From: Albifimbria verrucaria
Lineage: Eukaryota > Ascomycota > Sordariomycetes > Hypocreales > Stachybotryaceae
NCBI GenBank assembly: GCA_020081605.1
Contig: JAHREC010000013.1
Location: 4,216,001 to 4,280,000 of the forward strand
DNA: 64,000 nt
Direction of reading: 5' to 3'
Shown: piece by piece, positions 34,714 to 46,129 of the stretch
How positions within the stretch are numbered: the stretch's first letter is position 1
Layout of the letters: every line of letters starts with the position of its first letter
Made by a program: the position numbers and the translations under genes
Notes under the pieces: generated by a model
Told to the model about the DNA's origin: nothing
Database searches by the model: none
The model's input: only the letters and a program-made list of their open reading frames with translations

Positions 34714-36851
34714 TCATCCGTATCCCTCAAGACTTGCCGTCAGCGCCTGGATCTCAGTTTCCAACGCCCCTCGCTGCACCGGATTGTGGATATGCTCCAC
34801 CTGTGACAACTTGTTTGCGACCTGGATCTCGAGGTCGTTGGCCGTACGGTACAGCGCTGCCGAGGCAGGTCCTGGTGGTGGCGCCGCAGCACCATTATCC
34901 TCAGGGCCTGCTTTGCTATCATCTGGCCATGCGCCAGGAGCATGACAGGGGTCACCCGAGTTATGGCGACTTGGACCGAAGGGGCTGAATCCGTATCCTC
35001 GGCCGGAAGCCCTACCGCGACCGCAGTGCCCATAGCCACCCCAAGCACCTCGCCGGGCGAATGGGCCATGTTGACCGAATGGGCCGTGTTGGCCGAATGG
35101 GCCTGGAGGTGCATTGGATGGCGGAGCTCCGAAGAAACCATACCCGTGGCTAGCATTGTTTTGAGGATGGAAGGGCTGAGATGCCCCCATGGAGATGGTA
35201 TAGAAGGGGCCGAGGGCATCGAGGGCATTGAAGGGGCCGAAGGCATCGAAGGCATTGAAGGCATCGAAGGCATCGACGGGACAGAGATACCCGGAGGGCC
35301 CGGAGGAGCGACAGGCGCTGATGGAGCTGCGAATGCTGGAGCTCCTGAGGGCCCTGACGGCGTTAGTTGCTAGGCTCTGCCTTTCCTCAGATCACTCTCG
35401 GCCTTCCGGATTTCCTTACGGCGTTGTTTCCTCTCCTTGCGCTCAGCCTTCTTCCTCTGCCGGCGCTCCTTTCGCTTCTGCCGGCGTTCTTTACGCTGCT
35501 CCTTCTTGAGCTGCTTCCATTGCGCGCTCAGTGCTTTGGCTCGTGCCTTGAGCTCCGCCTCGGTCTGCCGAGTAGGTTGGTTATCGCCAGGATTGGTTGG
35601 AGGAGCAGGTCCTTTGAGCTCTGCCGTGAGCTGCTTCACATCGGCCTTGGTGCGCACCTGGTCCGGCTGCGCCAGCCACGATGAAAGCCGGCTGGTGTAC
35701 AGAGGGAGCTGCTGGGCGCGTATATCATCGTAGTCAGGCAGTGAGCCAATGGATGAATCGCTAGAGATGGAGTCCTCAGACGACACCGATACGTCGGAGG
35801 GGAGCGGGCGCGTGGCTGCGTGATACCGCTGCTTTGGGCATGCCGGCCACGCTCCTCCTGAGGGTGGCTTTGGGGTTGCCCTTGAGGCGGACCTTGAGTC
35901 TGACTTTGACTGCGCCTACCCATCAAGAAGGGCAGCGGGTTTGTGGTATATGAATGCACTGGACTACGTGCCTGCTCGCCCGGTCGACTCATACGGATGC
36001 CGCGATTGTCAAGGACAAGCCGCCCAATGCGCATCTGGTTGGAGTCCACAAGGAAATTGTCGCCAATTTGGATTCCGTCCTCGTGTAAGTGTATGTTGCT
36101 AAGCAAACTACCGCGCTTACCCGACTGTGGCTGCGCGGATGGTCCAGCATTCGAATGCGCCCTGTCGAAGGCAGCATCCCACGAGCCTGGCATGCTCTCG
36201 GTGCCTGATGCCGGGGAAGGCAGATGTTGATGCCTCTTGGGAGGAAGAATTCCTGGTTCCATTGTCGCACGGTTGCCTCGACTTCGCTTCGCGGCTGGGG
36301 GTTCGTGGTGACTCTGCAGCTCTCTCGCGAAAGCCATCCAGCTGCAGCTCAGCATGAGATCGCCCAGTGCTGGGGCGACCGGCGTCGCTTGCCTCCTCAG
36401 CCCTCAGCTTTCTGTCGATGATAGCTTCATTGCCCTGGGCCGCATGATTAGGGAACAGGAAATTTATAAAGGTCGCCCAATCCTGGGCGCTCACGTCCCG
36501 CTCTGCCAACTCGGTTCTGTAAGGGAAATCATCAGGCGCCGAGGTGCTGCGCACATCGATCACATACTCAATCCTCGGACCCGGTGCATTGGTAGGTGGT
36601 GGTCTGGTATTGAAGAAGTGACTGCTCGCGGGCTGTTGCGGACTTGAGGACTGGCGCGGGGTCTCTGGCGGGGTGAAGACAACTTCACCAGTAGAGGAAG
36701 AGGCTACGCGAGATGCGCTGTCACTGCTGTTTGCGGGACGACCGCCCGAGTTGGAGTAAATATCCGTCTCTGAGTATGGAGGCGGAGGCACATTGTCGGT
36801 GGTGGTGTGTTGAGGAGTGGCGTCGTCGCGACCACTGCTGTTATTCGGCAT
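34714..36851 (-). CDS. Unrecognised repeat-rich protein, conserved-looking N-terminal module
   Basis: I do not recognise this gene. Following one coding path from 36851 to 34714 gives about 713 codons. The N-terminus is disordered (VPPPPYSETDIYSN). A conserved-looking segment follows (RIEYVIDVRSTSAPDDFPYR, then DVSAQDWATFINFLFPNH), then VRQWNQEFFLPRGINI and an IQIGDNFLVDSNQMRIGRLV stretch. After that come a strongly charged Lys/Arg/Glu helix (KKEQRKERRQKRKERRQRKK), a PSMPSMPSAPS repeat, a GPFGQHGPFGQ repeat and a C-terminal helix (NDLEIQVANKLSQVEHIHNP). Single-base losses near 36299, 36214, 35800 and 35189 join the frames. An in-frame TAG at 35370-35372 remains. Either two compensating losses flank it or it ends a shorter protein. 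Confidence 0.6.
35058..35111. repeat. 18-bp tandem repeat (FGQHGP units)
   Basis: Three imperfect 18-bp units beginning CGAATGGGCC on the + strand encode repeated GPFGQH on the minus strand. Confidence 0.8.
35203..35277. repeat. 9-bp tandem repeat (PSMPSM / PSAPSM units)
   Basis: Eight or so imperfect GAAGGCATC-type nonamers encode a Pro-Ser-Met/Ala run on the minus strand inside the unknown protein. Confidence 0.85.
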
Positions 36852-37604
36852 GGCTGTCATGTATGCTATGAGCCGGCAATGGCCAGTATATGCAATTGAT
36901 TTCCAAATATGACAATTATGCAAGCTTGGGCAAAGTCCCTAGTCGGGGTGCAGGCTAGTTGACGAGATGTTTGTTGACTTGATTTCACGACAGGTGATGC
37001 GATGAATGCTGTGGAAGAAGGGAGGGCACGGGGCTTGGAACATGTTGTCTCCTTCAGCTATCTATAACCTACGGCTACCGTAACCGCCTTTTGATCCTCC
37101 GGGTATAAGTCAAAAGTGGTAGCAAATCAGGTGCATTTGGGAGAGTAATGCCGAGCGGGAGTTGCTGTTTGCTGGCATCGAATCGCACGCAATTGACGGC
37201 CCTTCCTGGCTCCCCAAGCCCCAGGCCGCGTGGACCTTCAGCTACAGTAGTACTAGGTAGCAAACACGCCACAACAGGAACTTTCTTGGTGCGGGCAGCC
37301 TGTGAGCTGAATGCGTGGATTGATTTGCATGGCGTCCAAGCTACCCCACCATAACTGACATGGCCCCGGAGCGGGTGTCAGCCTTGAATGCTGCCTATGG
37401 ATCGTCCCCAGGGTCTTCGTCTTTGAGTGACGCGGCCACGCCTCATAGCCCTGAAGGTCGGACCAGCTGCACTGCAAGGGTCGAACTCATGGTGGGGACC
37501 CGAAGCTTGGTAGGGCTGGAAAGGCCAAACAAAACCACGGGTCCTATGACAAAGGTCCGGCATTATCATCAAAACATCGTTTCCCTTGTCCGGCGTCATG
37601 GGCG
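36852..37604. other. Upstream region of the repeat-rich protein
   Basis: About 0.75 kb between two minus-strand genes. It should hold the promoter of the repeat-rich protein and the 3' end of the eIF2B-beta transcript. No gene seen. Confidence 0.55.
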
Positions 37605-39089
37605 CTACAGATGAAAGTCGGCGTCTTCCTGCTTGTAATGGTCTGCAATCAGACTGGACAGATGGTCTCGTGAATGTGTGCCACTGCCGACAATGGTTAG
37701 CAAATCGGATCAAGCCCAGTCAAAGTGAGGTGAAGGAGGCCTCAGCGCTTACAGGTTGGTAATGTAGGTATCAATGAATTCTGGGGATAAGCTCTGTCAC
37801 GGCAGTTCGGATCTCAACGCCGCTGACCATTGGGCCGTCTGCAAAGCTGACGTAGCTCGACGAGTCACCCCATTCAATCAGCGACGCCTCGTCAAACGGG
37901 TTCTCGGGGCTCAGTTTGTACACGCCGCCCAGGACAATGACAGCGTTACCCTGCTCCTTCGCAGCCCGCGCAATGGAGGCCGCACCTGCGTCCGTGACGA
38001 CACCACCGTTGGCAACAATGGCGCGGGCACCCAGGATGACCTTGTCGACGCGCGACATGTATGCCATCAAGCCACCATTCAGGATGTTCACAACAGTGAT
38101 GCCGGCAGCGGCCAGCTTTTCCTAAACACTGCATTCTGCTCCTCCTCGAAAGCTCTGCGAGGCGGCTCCGTGGCCACGAGCACCGTGAACTTGCGTTTTA
38201 AAGCCGCCCGGAGGATAAACCGTTCGACCGTCGGCGAAGGTTGGTGAACCAGAACGTAGTCTCCGGGATGAATTTGAACCTCTGCCAGTGCCGCAATCTG
38301 GTCGTCCACCTGGCTGATCTCATCCTTGATCTCCTCAATACCATCAATGACCTCTGATCGTAGCGCATGCACCTGACCCGAGTGACCCCTCCAGGACAGG
38401 GTCGACGCGCCAGACTGGCCAAAGGGAGAACCTTGCATAATGGCATCTGCATCCGTCGGGGGCGAGGCGGACAGGAGGTGGAAGAGAGACTTGGGGACGT
38501 TGACGGAGCTGTAAGAAGCGAGAGGGTTGACTCTTGCTTGGGGTCGAGCATTGTTGGAAATGTAGTCGCCCGCCGAGTCCTGCTTTGTGTAGGTCGAAGG
38601 AGGCCATTGGTGATCCAGACTGGCGGCGTTGGGGATAACGTCGGTCGGTGTCGTCAATGTCTCTGTCGGAACATCGCTGGAGGGTTCGTTTCTATCTTCT
38701 GCAGCCTCGTCGCGGATTAACCCTAGGACTCTGCGCACAATGTTGGCAACGACGAGTTCTTTCGGTTGCGCCTCCACCAATCTCCGGCCGGTCTGGCTAA
38801 CGTTCCGAATGAGGCTCTCGACGTCGTGCCATTTCGACCGGGCAACAACCTGCAGGAGAATGTGGGCGGTGGCGACGGCACAAGGCTCAGATCCCTGATC
38901 TGCCGCCTTTTAAGGAGTCTAAGGGCAGCGAGGGTCAGCACCACTAGTGTTTTCTACAGGAGATGCATGGCCAGAGGGAGACACGACGTACGAGATCAGA
39001 CTCTCTATGGACGCCTCTAGGGGTTGACCTTTGAGAGACTTGAGGTACTTCTCAAGGTCAGGCGCGTAGCCCGCGGAGAGGGAGGGCAT
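37605..39089 (-). CDS. GCD7: Translation initiation factor eIF2B subunit beta
   Basis: eIF2B-beta belongs to the regulatory subcomplex of the guanine-nucleotide exchange factor for eIF2 and senses eIF2-alpha phosphorylation. Clear segments are PDLEKYLKSLKGQPLEASIE, CAVATAHILLQVVARSKWHD, EAQPKELVVANIVRRVLGLI and RVDKVILGARAIVANGGVVT with the NGG motif. Exons are 39089-38992, 38918-37753 and 37683-37605. The last intron (37684-37752) is easily missed: without it the protein stops before the conserved tail LSSLIADHYKQED. Frame breaks lie near 38894 (one), 38118 (one) and 37785 (two C). With these the exons sum to exactly 449 codons including stop. Confidence 0.93.
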
Positions 39090-39916
39090 CCTGGTGCTGT
39101 GGGAATATGATGTGGGGAGCCAGATAATGACGGGTGTGACGGGGAAGATGTTGGACAGCCCAGGCCGAGCCGAGTCGAGAAAAACGGTGCCTTGGACGGT
39201 TGTCGTAGGAAGTGCAGAAGTGCCAAGGTGCCAGGGGTTGCTCCGACGGTCGTTGTGGGCGTTACGGGCAGGCTGGCGCAAAACTTTGTGCAGCAGAGTA
39301 TGGAGTTGATCGTGACTCAATTAATGTCCCGAAAGGTACGTGGGAAAAGAAAGACCGTGGTGGGGCTCGGACTGTCTTGCTCGACTTGTGCTCACGTAAA
39401 TTGTGCCCCCATCTTAGACCGTTCGACCTCGCGTCATCGCCATTTTTCCATAATTAAAGTCCTCGGGCTTTGAGTCAAGGTCCGACTCTTTTGAATAAAT
39501 GAAATTCTCAAATATTTGGTTTCAAAACTAGTCATCCGTTTCCGTTCGAGCTTACAAAAATAACAACCTTATTCTGACATGCAGTTTGATATCCGTAGAT
39601 GGGTTTCCGGTATCATCAGTTCTGCATATGCAATGGTTGACCAGTCATCTCATCGAGAGAAAGAGAGCCTATTGAGTAAAAAACAAATAAAAAATAAATA
39701 TATGAATAGAAATAAAAATAAATAAAAACCCCTGAATGGTTTGCATTCCTGCTTTGAGATTGACGCTACAGTCGGACTGCATAATAGATCTTGCAGCCAC
39801 GAGTTCAAACGACTGATAACGGCCATGTACTGACAATCGACTGGTCATTTCATGGCCTACAATGCTATAACTGACCACAAACCCTTTGCGGAACACCCAT
39901 TCAAAAACTTGCATGC
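39090..39916. other. Intergenic region upstream of GCD7
   Basis: About 0.83 kb. The stretch 39670-39730 is very A/T-rich (AAATAAA-type words), probably the 3' UTR of the PL20 gene. The 39100-39480 part should hold the GCD7 promoter. No gene seen. Confidence 0.55.
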
Positions 39917-40702
39917 TTAGGACTGTTTAGGGTCAACATCCGCAAACGTGGTGCCAATCGCAACCTCGTCAAACCAAACCTGACGGAAACCCTGGGTGCC
40001 CACCATCTTGTGGTTGTTATCATGCCAGCCGTTGGCATACAGACCAACACGGAACTGGAAGGTGAAATCATCGTTGGTGGTTGTGGAATTATTAAACTCC
40101 TCGACAAACTTGTTCCCGTCCAACCACATCTTGAAGAACCCTGTGTTGTCGCTCTTCCAGCGCGCCTGAATGACCACCTTGTGCCATGCGCCAGCCGTGA
40201 TCGTCGTCGGGGAGGTGAAAGTGTAGATGCGGCGAGAGCAGTCGCCTTTTCGGTAGTTGCCACCGAGGAAGCGAGTCTTCAAGCGGTTGTTGTCAATCCA
40301 GATCATCGTGGAGGGCATCCAGTCATCGTCATCGCAGCCAGCGCCCTGACGGTCGGCAATGAACTGAGCAATGTTGTACGACTGCGGTTGGAATTGCCAT
40401 GTGTCCGAAAGGCGGAACGCGAAGCCATAGAAGAGTTCATCACCTCGCTTGTAACCGTTGTTGTAGTTTACTTCGGAATGATAGCGGCCCGTGTAACCTT
40501 CGACGAATGTCTGGGTCATTTTGAGAGCTTTGTCGGCCTTGTACACGACATTGGAGACCTCGCTAACCGTGCCCTCCTTCTCTTTGAAAGGCTGACTGCT
40601 CCATCCATCAATGGTTCCAGGGTTGTAGAACAGCCGGGTAGCTTGTACGGCACAAGGTAGGAGACCCAGCGAGGCGGCCAAAAGCTTTGGAATGCTAACC
40701 AT
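39917..40702 (-). CDS. Secreted glucuronan lyase-like polysaccharide lyase, family PL20
   Basis: PL20 enzymes cleave beta-1,4-glucuronan by beta-elimination; the reference enzyme is from Trichoderma. The intact 261-aa single-exon ORF starts with a signal peptide (MVSIPKLLAASLGLLPCAVQ, cleavage likely after AVQA). The beta-jelly-roll core shows ALKMTQTFVEGYTGRYHSEV, GFAFRLSDTWQFQPQSYNIA, QFIADRQGAGCDDDDWMPST, WHKVVIQARWKS and FQFRVGLYANGWHDNNHKM. There is no binding module or anchor. It stands alone between long gene-free stretches and has no frame break. Substrate is inferred from family membership only. Confidence 0.88.
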   Translation of the reverse strand: MVSIPKLLAASLGLLPCAVQATRLFYNPGTIDGWSSQPFKEKEGTVSEVSNVVYKADKALKMTQTFVEGYTGRYHSEVNYNNGYKRGDELFYGFAFRLSDTWQFQPQSYNIAQFIADRQGAGCDDDDWMPSTMIWIDNNRLKTRFLGGNYRKGDCSRRIYTFTSPTTITAGAWHKVVIQARWKSDNTGFFKMWLDGNKFVEEFNNSTTTNDDFTFQFRVGLYANGWHDNNHKMVGTQGFRQVWFDEVAIGTTFADVDPKQS

Positions 40703-42840
40703 TTTGGCAATGACAATCCTGTGACTGATACTGAAGGATACTGAGTCCTACCCGGCATCATTTTCTTGGTGGCCGACCCCGTTTTATATCTCTGGCAGTG
40801 GCATCTTCAGCTAGCCGGTAGTGCCGATGTATCGATTACAAAATGCTCGATCCTTAATTACCGATCCTTGAAGAATACTGTTTGGCTAACATGGTTGCAA
40901 TGTCGATGCCAGCCGTGTCAGTTACGACATTCCTTGTTGGGAAATTTCACCAGATACGTCTATAAAATGCCGGTAACATCGTATAGTGCTTCGCCTAGAC
41001 CGACTATTGTGTCTTTCTGATGCTTCTTTTGAGCATAGTAGAAACGCTTTGATCCCTCTAAAGATGCAATGCGACTGTGATTCAAGAATACGCTTTGGTG
41101 GGTGTGATTTATGCTGTGATTTATACTGTGAGGTTGGACTCGTCAACTCCTCGGCAACAACAACGTAGAGAACCGTTGATTTCCAGGTCGAAAGATCAAC
41201 AGCTATAAAAATTACATAAAACAGCTTTTCGAATACCCAAGGAATCAACTTAAGCATACGGGTTCCTGGAGCTTTATGAGCGGGCCGAGAGTAAGTGCCG
41301 AGGCCATCAGCAATAGTGTGTCCCCTTGAATAAATCACCATGGCACTGCATAGTGTGGCCGTCGAGGATTTCCTCATGAACCCAAAGCTAAACAGTTTCT
41401 TGTGCCAATTAAAGTAAGCGAAAGGGAAGCTATGAGTCGCACCAAAATGTTGTGCGGAGGGCTTGATAGGTCACCGACTTGAGCGCCAAATCTGCACATA
41501 GGAACTCGGCCGAATCTTGCTTGGTGTGCTGGCGCCGGCGATATCAACCCACCAGATGGGCAGTGTGGATGCAACGTCGAGCAGCAATGGCCACTTTGAC
41601 GTTACATCAATGACCACCCACGCAAACGACGACGCAGAGCATCGAGCTGCATGTGCACGTAAAGAGGGTAGCAGAGGCGCCAAACCCCGTTTGTACCCGC
41701 CGATCTTTGCGCTATGTTGAAACTCGGCCAGTGCGGAGGGCCTGAATTGCCTATGCGTATGCGTATCCGTATACCAGCTCGCCATTCGACCAGCTGTCAC
41801 AGTTAGCAGGCTGTTTCGGAGGCGAGGCCTGCCAGGTTGCCATTGGATGGTTGGTCTATGGCAAACTCATAAAGACACGTTCCCCGTTTGACGGTTTTGT
41901 ACTGTATCGTTGTTTGCGGCTACCGTATGTACCTGTTGGGACGGTGGGCGAGGGACCGATCACATGCTTAAGCGGCCAGTACTATGTACAAAGGCAGATC
42001 CTTGGGCATGTGAAGAGCCGTCGCAAAGAACGAGCTGCCGTGGGTGGTCGCAACAAAGCATTCCCAGTGACGGCGAGGTCTGGATTTATTACAACATGGC
42101 TGTATTTATCCGAATCCGAGGAGGAGCAAAGCCAAGTTGTTGCGCTTACAGCCGTTAAGTGAACTCAACAATCGAAGAGAATGGGAGGACTTCCATTGGC
42201 CCCTGCCCACAACCACGCATCACATCAACCCCAGTCACTCAACACGTGCGCCCTGCTGCATGATTCTGCCCTGCGGGACACTTCCGAATTCCACTCAAAA
42301 CTGTACATAGTAGGGGCCGCGCTAGAAGTCGCCCCTGTAGGGCCCTATGGCCGCTGTAATCCAAGGCACGCGTGCCCCGCCAGCACCTCTAGGAAGTTTT
42401 TAGGTCTCTGAGCTACAGCGACTTATTAGTTAGTTAGTGTCTCAACTTTTCCGGGCTAAAGCTCTACCTTACCTGTCAGTCGTTGTCTCGCGACTCTCCC
42501 AGACAACGCCACCCCCAAGCCCCGAGTCATCAAGTTTCCTTTCCTCCTCCCGCATGGCCATCGCATCGCGAAGCTGCTGCGCACCGCTCGCCCTGCCCTG
42601 CCTCGACCTTTGAACCATCTCCACATCCTTTCCTCCGACCTTGCGACTCCCACGAATACGTTACCCCGCTTGTCCAACCATCCCGTGCGATACCTCGGGA
42701 GCTGGGCCCGTCCTCCGAATCTGACGAGGCATCCCGGGCTCGGCGACACGATTCCGCGCTCCCTTCCCTTCCCTTCGACCCAGTAGATAATTCCCGCCAA
42801 CCTGTCCAAGCCGCCTCATGGATTGTTCCTCCTAATCACC
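40703..42840. other. Large gene-free region, PL20 / NEM1 divergent
   Basis: About 2.1 kb. The longest ORF (40922-41377, minus, 151 codons) has no domain and irregular composition. 42430-42840 is a CT-rich leader in which the NEM1 frame extends upstream without an in-frame ATG. I see no gene or clear repeat. Confidence 0.5.
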
Positions 42841-44403
42841 ATGAACTCCCTCAACATCATCACTTCCCGCGTGTCGCCTCCTCAACTCCTCCCCAATCGC
42901 GATCCAACAGCATCAGCTCAATCGGGCTGAGCATAGGCTCAGAAGACGGCGAAAAGTCTCTCGATCAGACCGACGAAAAGGCTGGGCACTCCGACACCGC
43001 TCCTCTACCACACGATCCTTACGATGAGCCCAACTACGAGGGTGAGAAGCAAGGCGCCATGGAGGACACGCCTCTGCTCGATGACCATGTCGCTACCAGC
43101 AAACGCTCTAGCTGGTGGCATTCCTTACCACGAGATCTAGCCTCGGGCATCTTGGGGTCTATTCGTTGGGTGATTGCCACGCTCACGTCGCCCGGCGTCT
43201 ACCTGCTCGCATACTTTTACAACATCAATGGTGATTTTAGACCATTGGCGCAGCTCAAGAGACTATTCGGTGTCAGAAAAGGAGACGGCACTCGCATGGG
43301 TGCCGACGAAGCCCACGCTGTCGCGGAGAACGAACATCTACTACGGTCTAATTCTACCAGTTCAAAATCAAATAAATCGTCAACTTCGTCACGTCCAGCG
43401 GCATCTTCGGGGTCGTCATCCTCTGGCTTATCTTCGGATTCAGAATTTGACGAACCTAGAACGGCCAAAGGGCGGCACGCCCGTTCAAAGTCTATGCAAC
43501 CGTCGGAGGAGATTAACCCGGCACGACGGTCAATTAGAATCAAACTACACAATGACGATGCCATGCGACAGCGCAAACACAAGAGGGCCCAATCGGCCGT
43601 GGCCAGGACCAAAGCCAGTGCCGTCGAAGGGGAGGACATGGCCGCGCAACTCAAATCTCCAACATCTCCGATTTCAGCACTTACCAGATATCCAAAGACA
43701 CCGGCGCCCCCACGCCCGCTTATCCCTCGACGACAACCGTCCTATTTGAACATAGAGATCCCACGAAAGCAGAGGAAGACGTTGGTCTTGGATTTGGACG
43801 AGACATTAATACACAGCATGTCCAAGGGAGGACGAATGAGCACTGGTCATATGGTCGAGGTCCGTCTGAACACGGCGTCTCTGGGAATGGGTGGCCAGGG
43901 CAATGTTGGACAACACCCCATTCTTTACTGGGTCAACAAACGGCCCTATTGCGACGAGTTTCTGCGAAGAGTAGTCAAGTGGTTCAACTTGGTCATCTTC
44001 ACAGCCTCGGTGCAAGAATACGCCGACCCGGTCATTGATTGGCTAGAGCAGGAGAGAAAGTTCTTCTCGGCGAGATACTATCGCCAACATTGCACCTACC
44101 GACAAGGCGCATACATCAAAGATCTGAGCTCTGTTGAACCGGACTTGAGCAATGTGTTAATCCTGGACAATAGTCCGTTGAGCTACCTTTTCCACGAGGG
44201 TAAGGCACATCAATGAAGAAGTCTTTGAGGCTGCATGCTAACCCGGACGTAGATAACGCAATCCCCATTCAAGGATGGATCAACGACCCGACCGATACCG
44301 ACTTGATGCATTTGGTGCCGCTGCTCGAGGGGCTGCAGTACGTGCACGATGTGAGGGCGCTGTTGGCGTTACGTGGAGGAGAGGAGGGCAGCACGCGGTA
44401 TAG
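42841..44403 (+). CDS. NEM1: Nem1 phosphatase, HAD/FCP1 family, nuclear-envelope lipid regulator
   Basis: Nem1 with Spo7 dephosphorylates the lipin Pah1 and so controls phospholipid versus triacylglycerol synthesis and nuclear shape. The catalytic motif LVLDLDETLIHS carries the DxDxT nucleophile. It is followed by VNKRPYCDEFLRRVVKWFNL, FTASVQEYADPVIDWLE and LILDNSPLSYLFHE. A hydrophobic segment (SIRWVIATLTSPGVYLLAYF) near residue 120 fits the membrane anchor. The conserved start MNSLNIITSRVSPP is at 42841. A frame break near 42892 hides it, so the upstream open frame from 42483 looks longer but has no ATG. The intron is 44200-44252. A lost G near 44387 makes the likely end GGEEGQHAV at TAG 44401; uncorrected it runs to 44449. 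Confidence 0.92.
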
Positions 44404-44449
44404 ACACAAGGCGTTAGTCGCATTTCGAATTGGAAGGGTTTCTTTATAG

Positions 44450-46129
44450 ACAGGAGGGTTCAATTGCCTTGGCTGTGTGATAGGATGGCGTGGGTTGATT
44501 TGGGGACTGGTTGACGAGTGAACCCATTGTACAGTTATGGATAGCCTAGCCCGGAGGTTTCTATCCGCTATGTGTTCTTAATCAAGTGAAGTGTAGCGTG
44601 AACATAGTAGAAGGCGAGTAGTAGTTCAGTAGCAAGACTATGGACGTTCATGGTTTCGGTTACTGGCTGAGTGTTTGAGTGAGACGTGCAGCGCTATCTG
44701 ATTCGTCATAGTAGGCCTTAGCAAACAACCATTTTTCAAAACAAAGAAGGAATAAGAAAACTGTTGTGCGCAGGAGTTGATGTCATATTGTTTAACATTT
44801 CCATGGCGATCAGGGACCACACCTATTGTTTGTGCATGAGGCTGAGAGACACCGGGGCATGGCATTTGGTGAGGTCAGGGTTTGGACAGAATGAAGGGTC
44901 GACTATCCACCTTGTTGATAGCTCCTCCACGACTATGACGAAAACTCACCCAGTCGAGACATAGCTTCGATACTACAAGCATCATACATCATGCATTAGT
45001 TGGCAAAGTGCCAAGGAGAATGTTCGAGCGGAGCTACCCCTTAATAGCGGCTCAAACAGGCAACATGTGAATGTGTTTATTTGAGCTACAGCTCGGAAAA
45101 CAAGGATGAGCTTTTTAGAGCAAGGGCCCCACAAGCCTCGGAGCAGAACCATGCTTGGTTGATAGGAGAGCAATTCGGATATGAAGCACACGATCTCGGT
45201 TGGTACAGTCGTTGCTGTTCTCAACGAAAAAAGAGCTGGGATGACGTAGCGCGCTGGTCCTCGCTAATGTCCAGCTCTCCAGCGGGTCCAAGTCGTTGAC
45301 GAACCATTTCATCAAGCTCTCCGCCTCTAACCGTGCCGGTGGGCCTATGCACAGTGTCGCCGGCTTGCTGCAGAGGCTACTGTAGTACAAGTTTAGTAGT
45401 AGGTATGAAGGACAGGTCGCTTTACAGTACTGCCAAGTAAGTAAGGTACCTACTAGGTAGGTAGGTAATGCGGTTGCTGTAGTATCTCGCTCAGAGTAAG
45501 CTTCCTTGCTTTGCCAGGCCAATGCTTGTTGCACCAGTGAGCGAGGTGAGGCATGCAGCAAAAGTTGTCCGGGGCACAGGCAAAGGATGTGCTGGGGCTT
45601 GCCCGAATCAGGCTAGGCGACCCGAGGCATCGTGGAGACGCGAATTGCTTGTTCACATCACGCAACTGCCATCATCCAGGAATAAATGACGGGGTAGAAA
45701 GCGCTTTGCGGGTCAGTGCAGGAATCCAAATGGCGACAAGGGAAGTACCTGTCCTTGAACTGGGAAACTCTGTATGCATAATGCCAAACAATCCCCATCC
45801 GGCCATGGCAGGGGTGCCTGAATGTCCAGTAGCGTCCAATCCCCAAGTCCAAGTCCAAGCCCCCAGCTAAGGCACCTTGACTCCAAATAAGTGGTGACAT
45901 CATCGACGGCCGCTGACGACAGGTCGAATGAGGTGGAAGGAGCAATGCTGGTGAAACCTGCCAGATCGTGATCTAAGGAGACGGTACCAGAGTACAAATA
46001 CTTAGCAGCAGCTGTCCCATCATTCTTTCCCTTGGCCTTTTCTCTCCCATTCAAGATCTCGACCTTCACACCATCCCAAACCCAACAATCTGCAATTCCA
46101 CATCTCACTCACCTACAACAACCCTCATA
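44450..46129. other. Gene-free region downstream of NEM1
   Basis: About 1.7 kb. It has a cluster of GGTACC/TAGGTAGG words at 45441-45470. Small ORFs on both strands show no domain. The last 150 bp form a C/T-rich leader for the small membrane protein. Confidence 0.5.

Noticed and set aside
40922..41377. 151-codon minus-strand ORF in the PL20/NEM1 gap
   Set aside because: No domain, no splice context and irregular composition. It could be a relic, but nothing supports it.
42483..42840. 119-codon upstream extension of NEM1
   Set aside because: It begins at TTG with no in-frame ATG, and the conserved MNSLNI start lies at 42841 in the adjoining frame.
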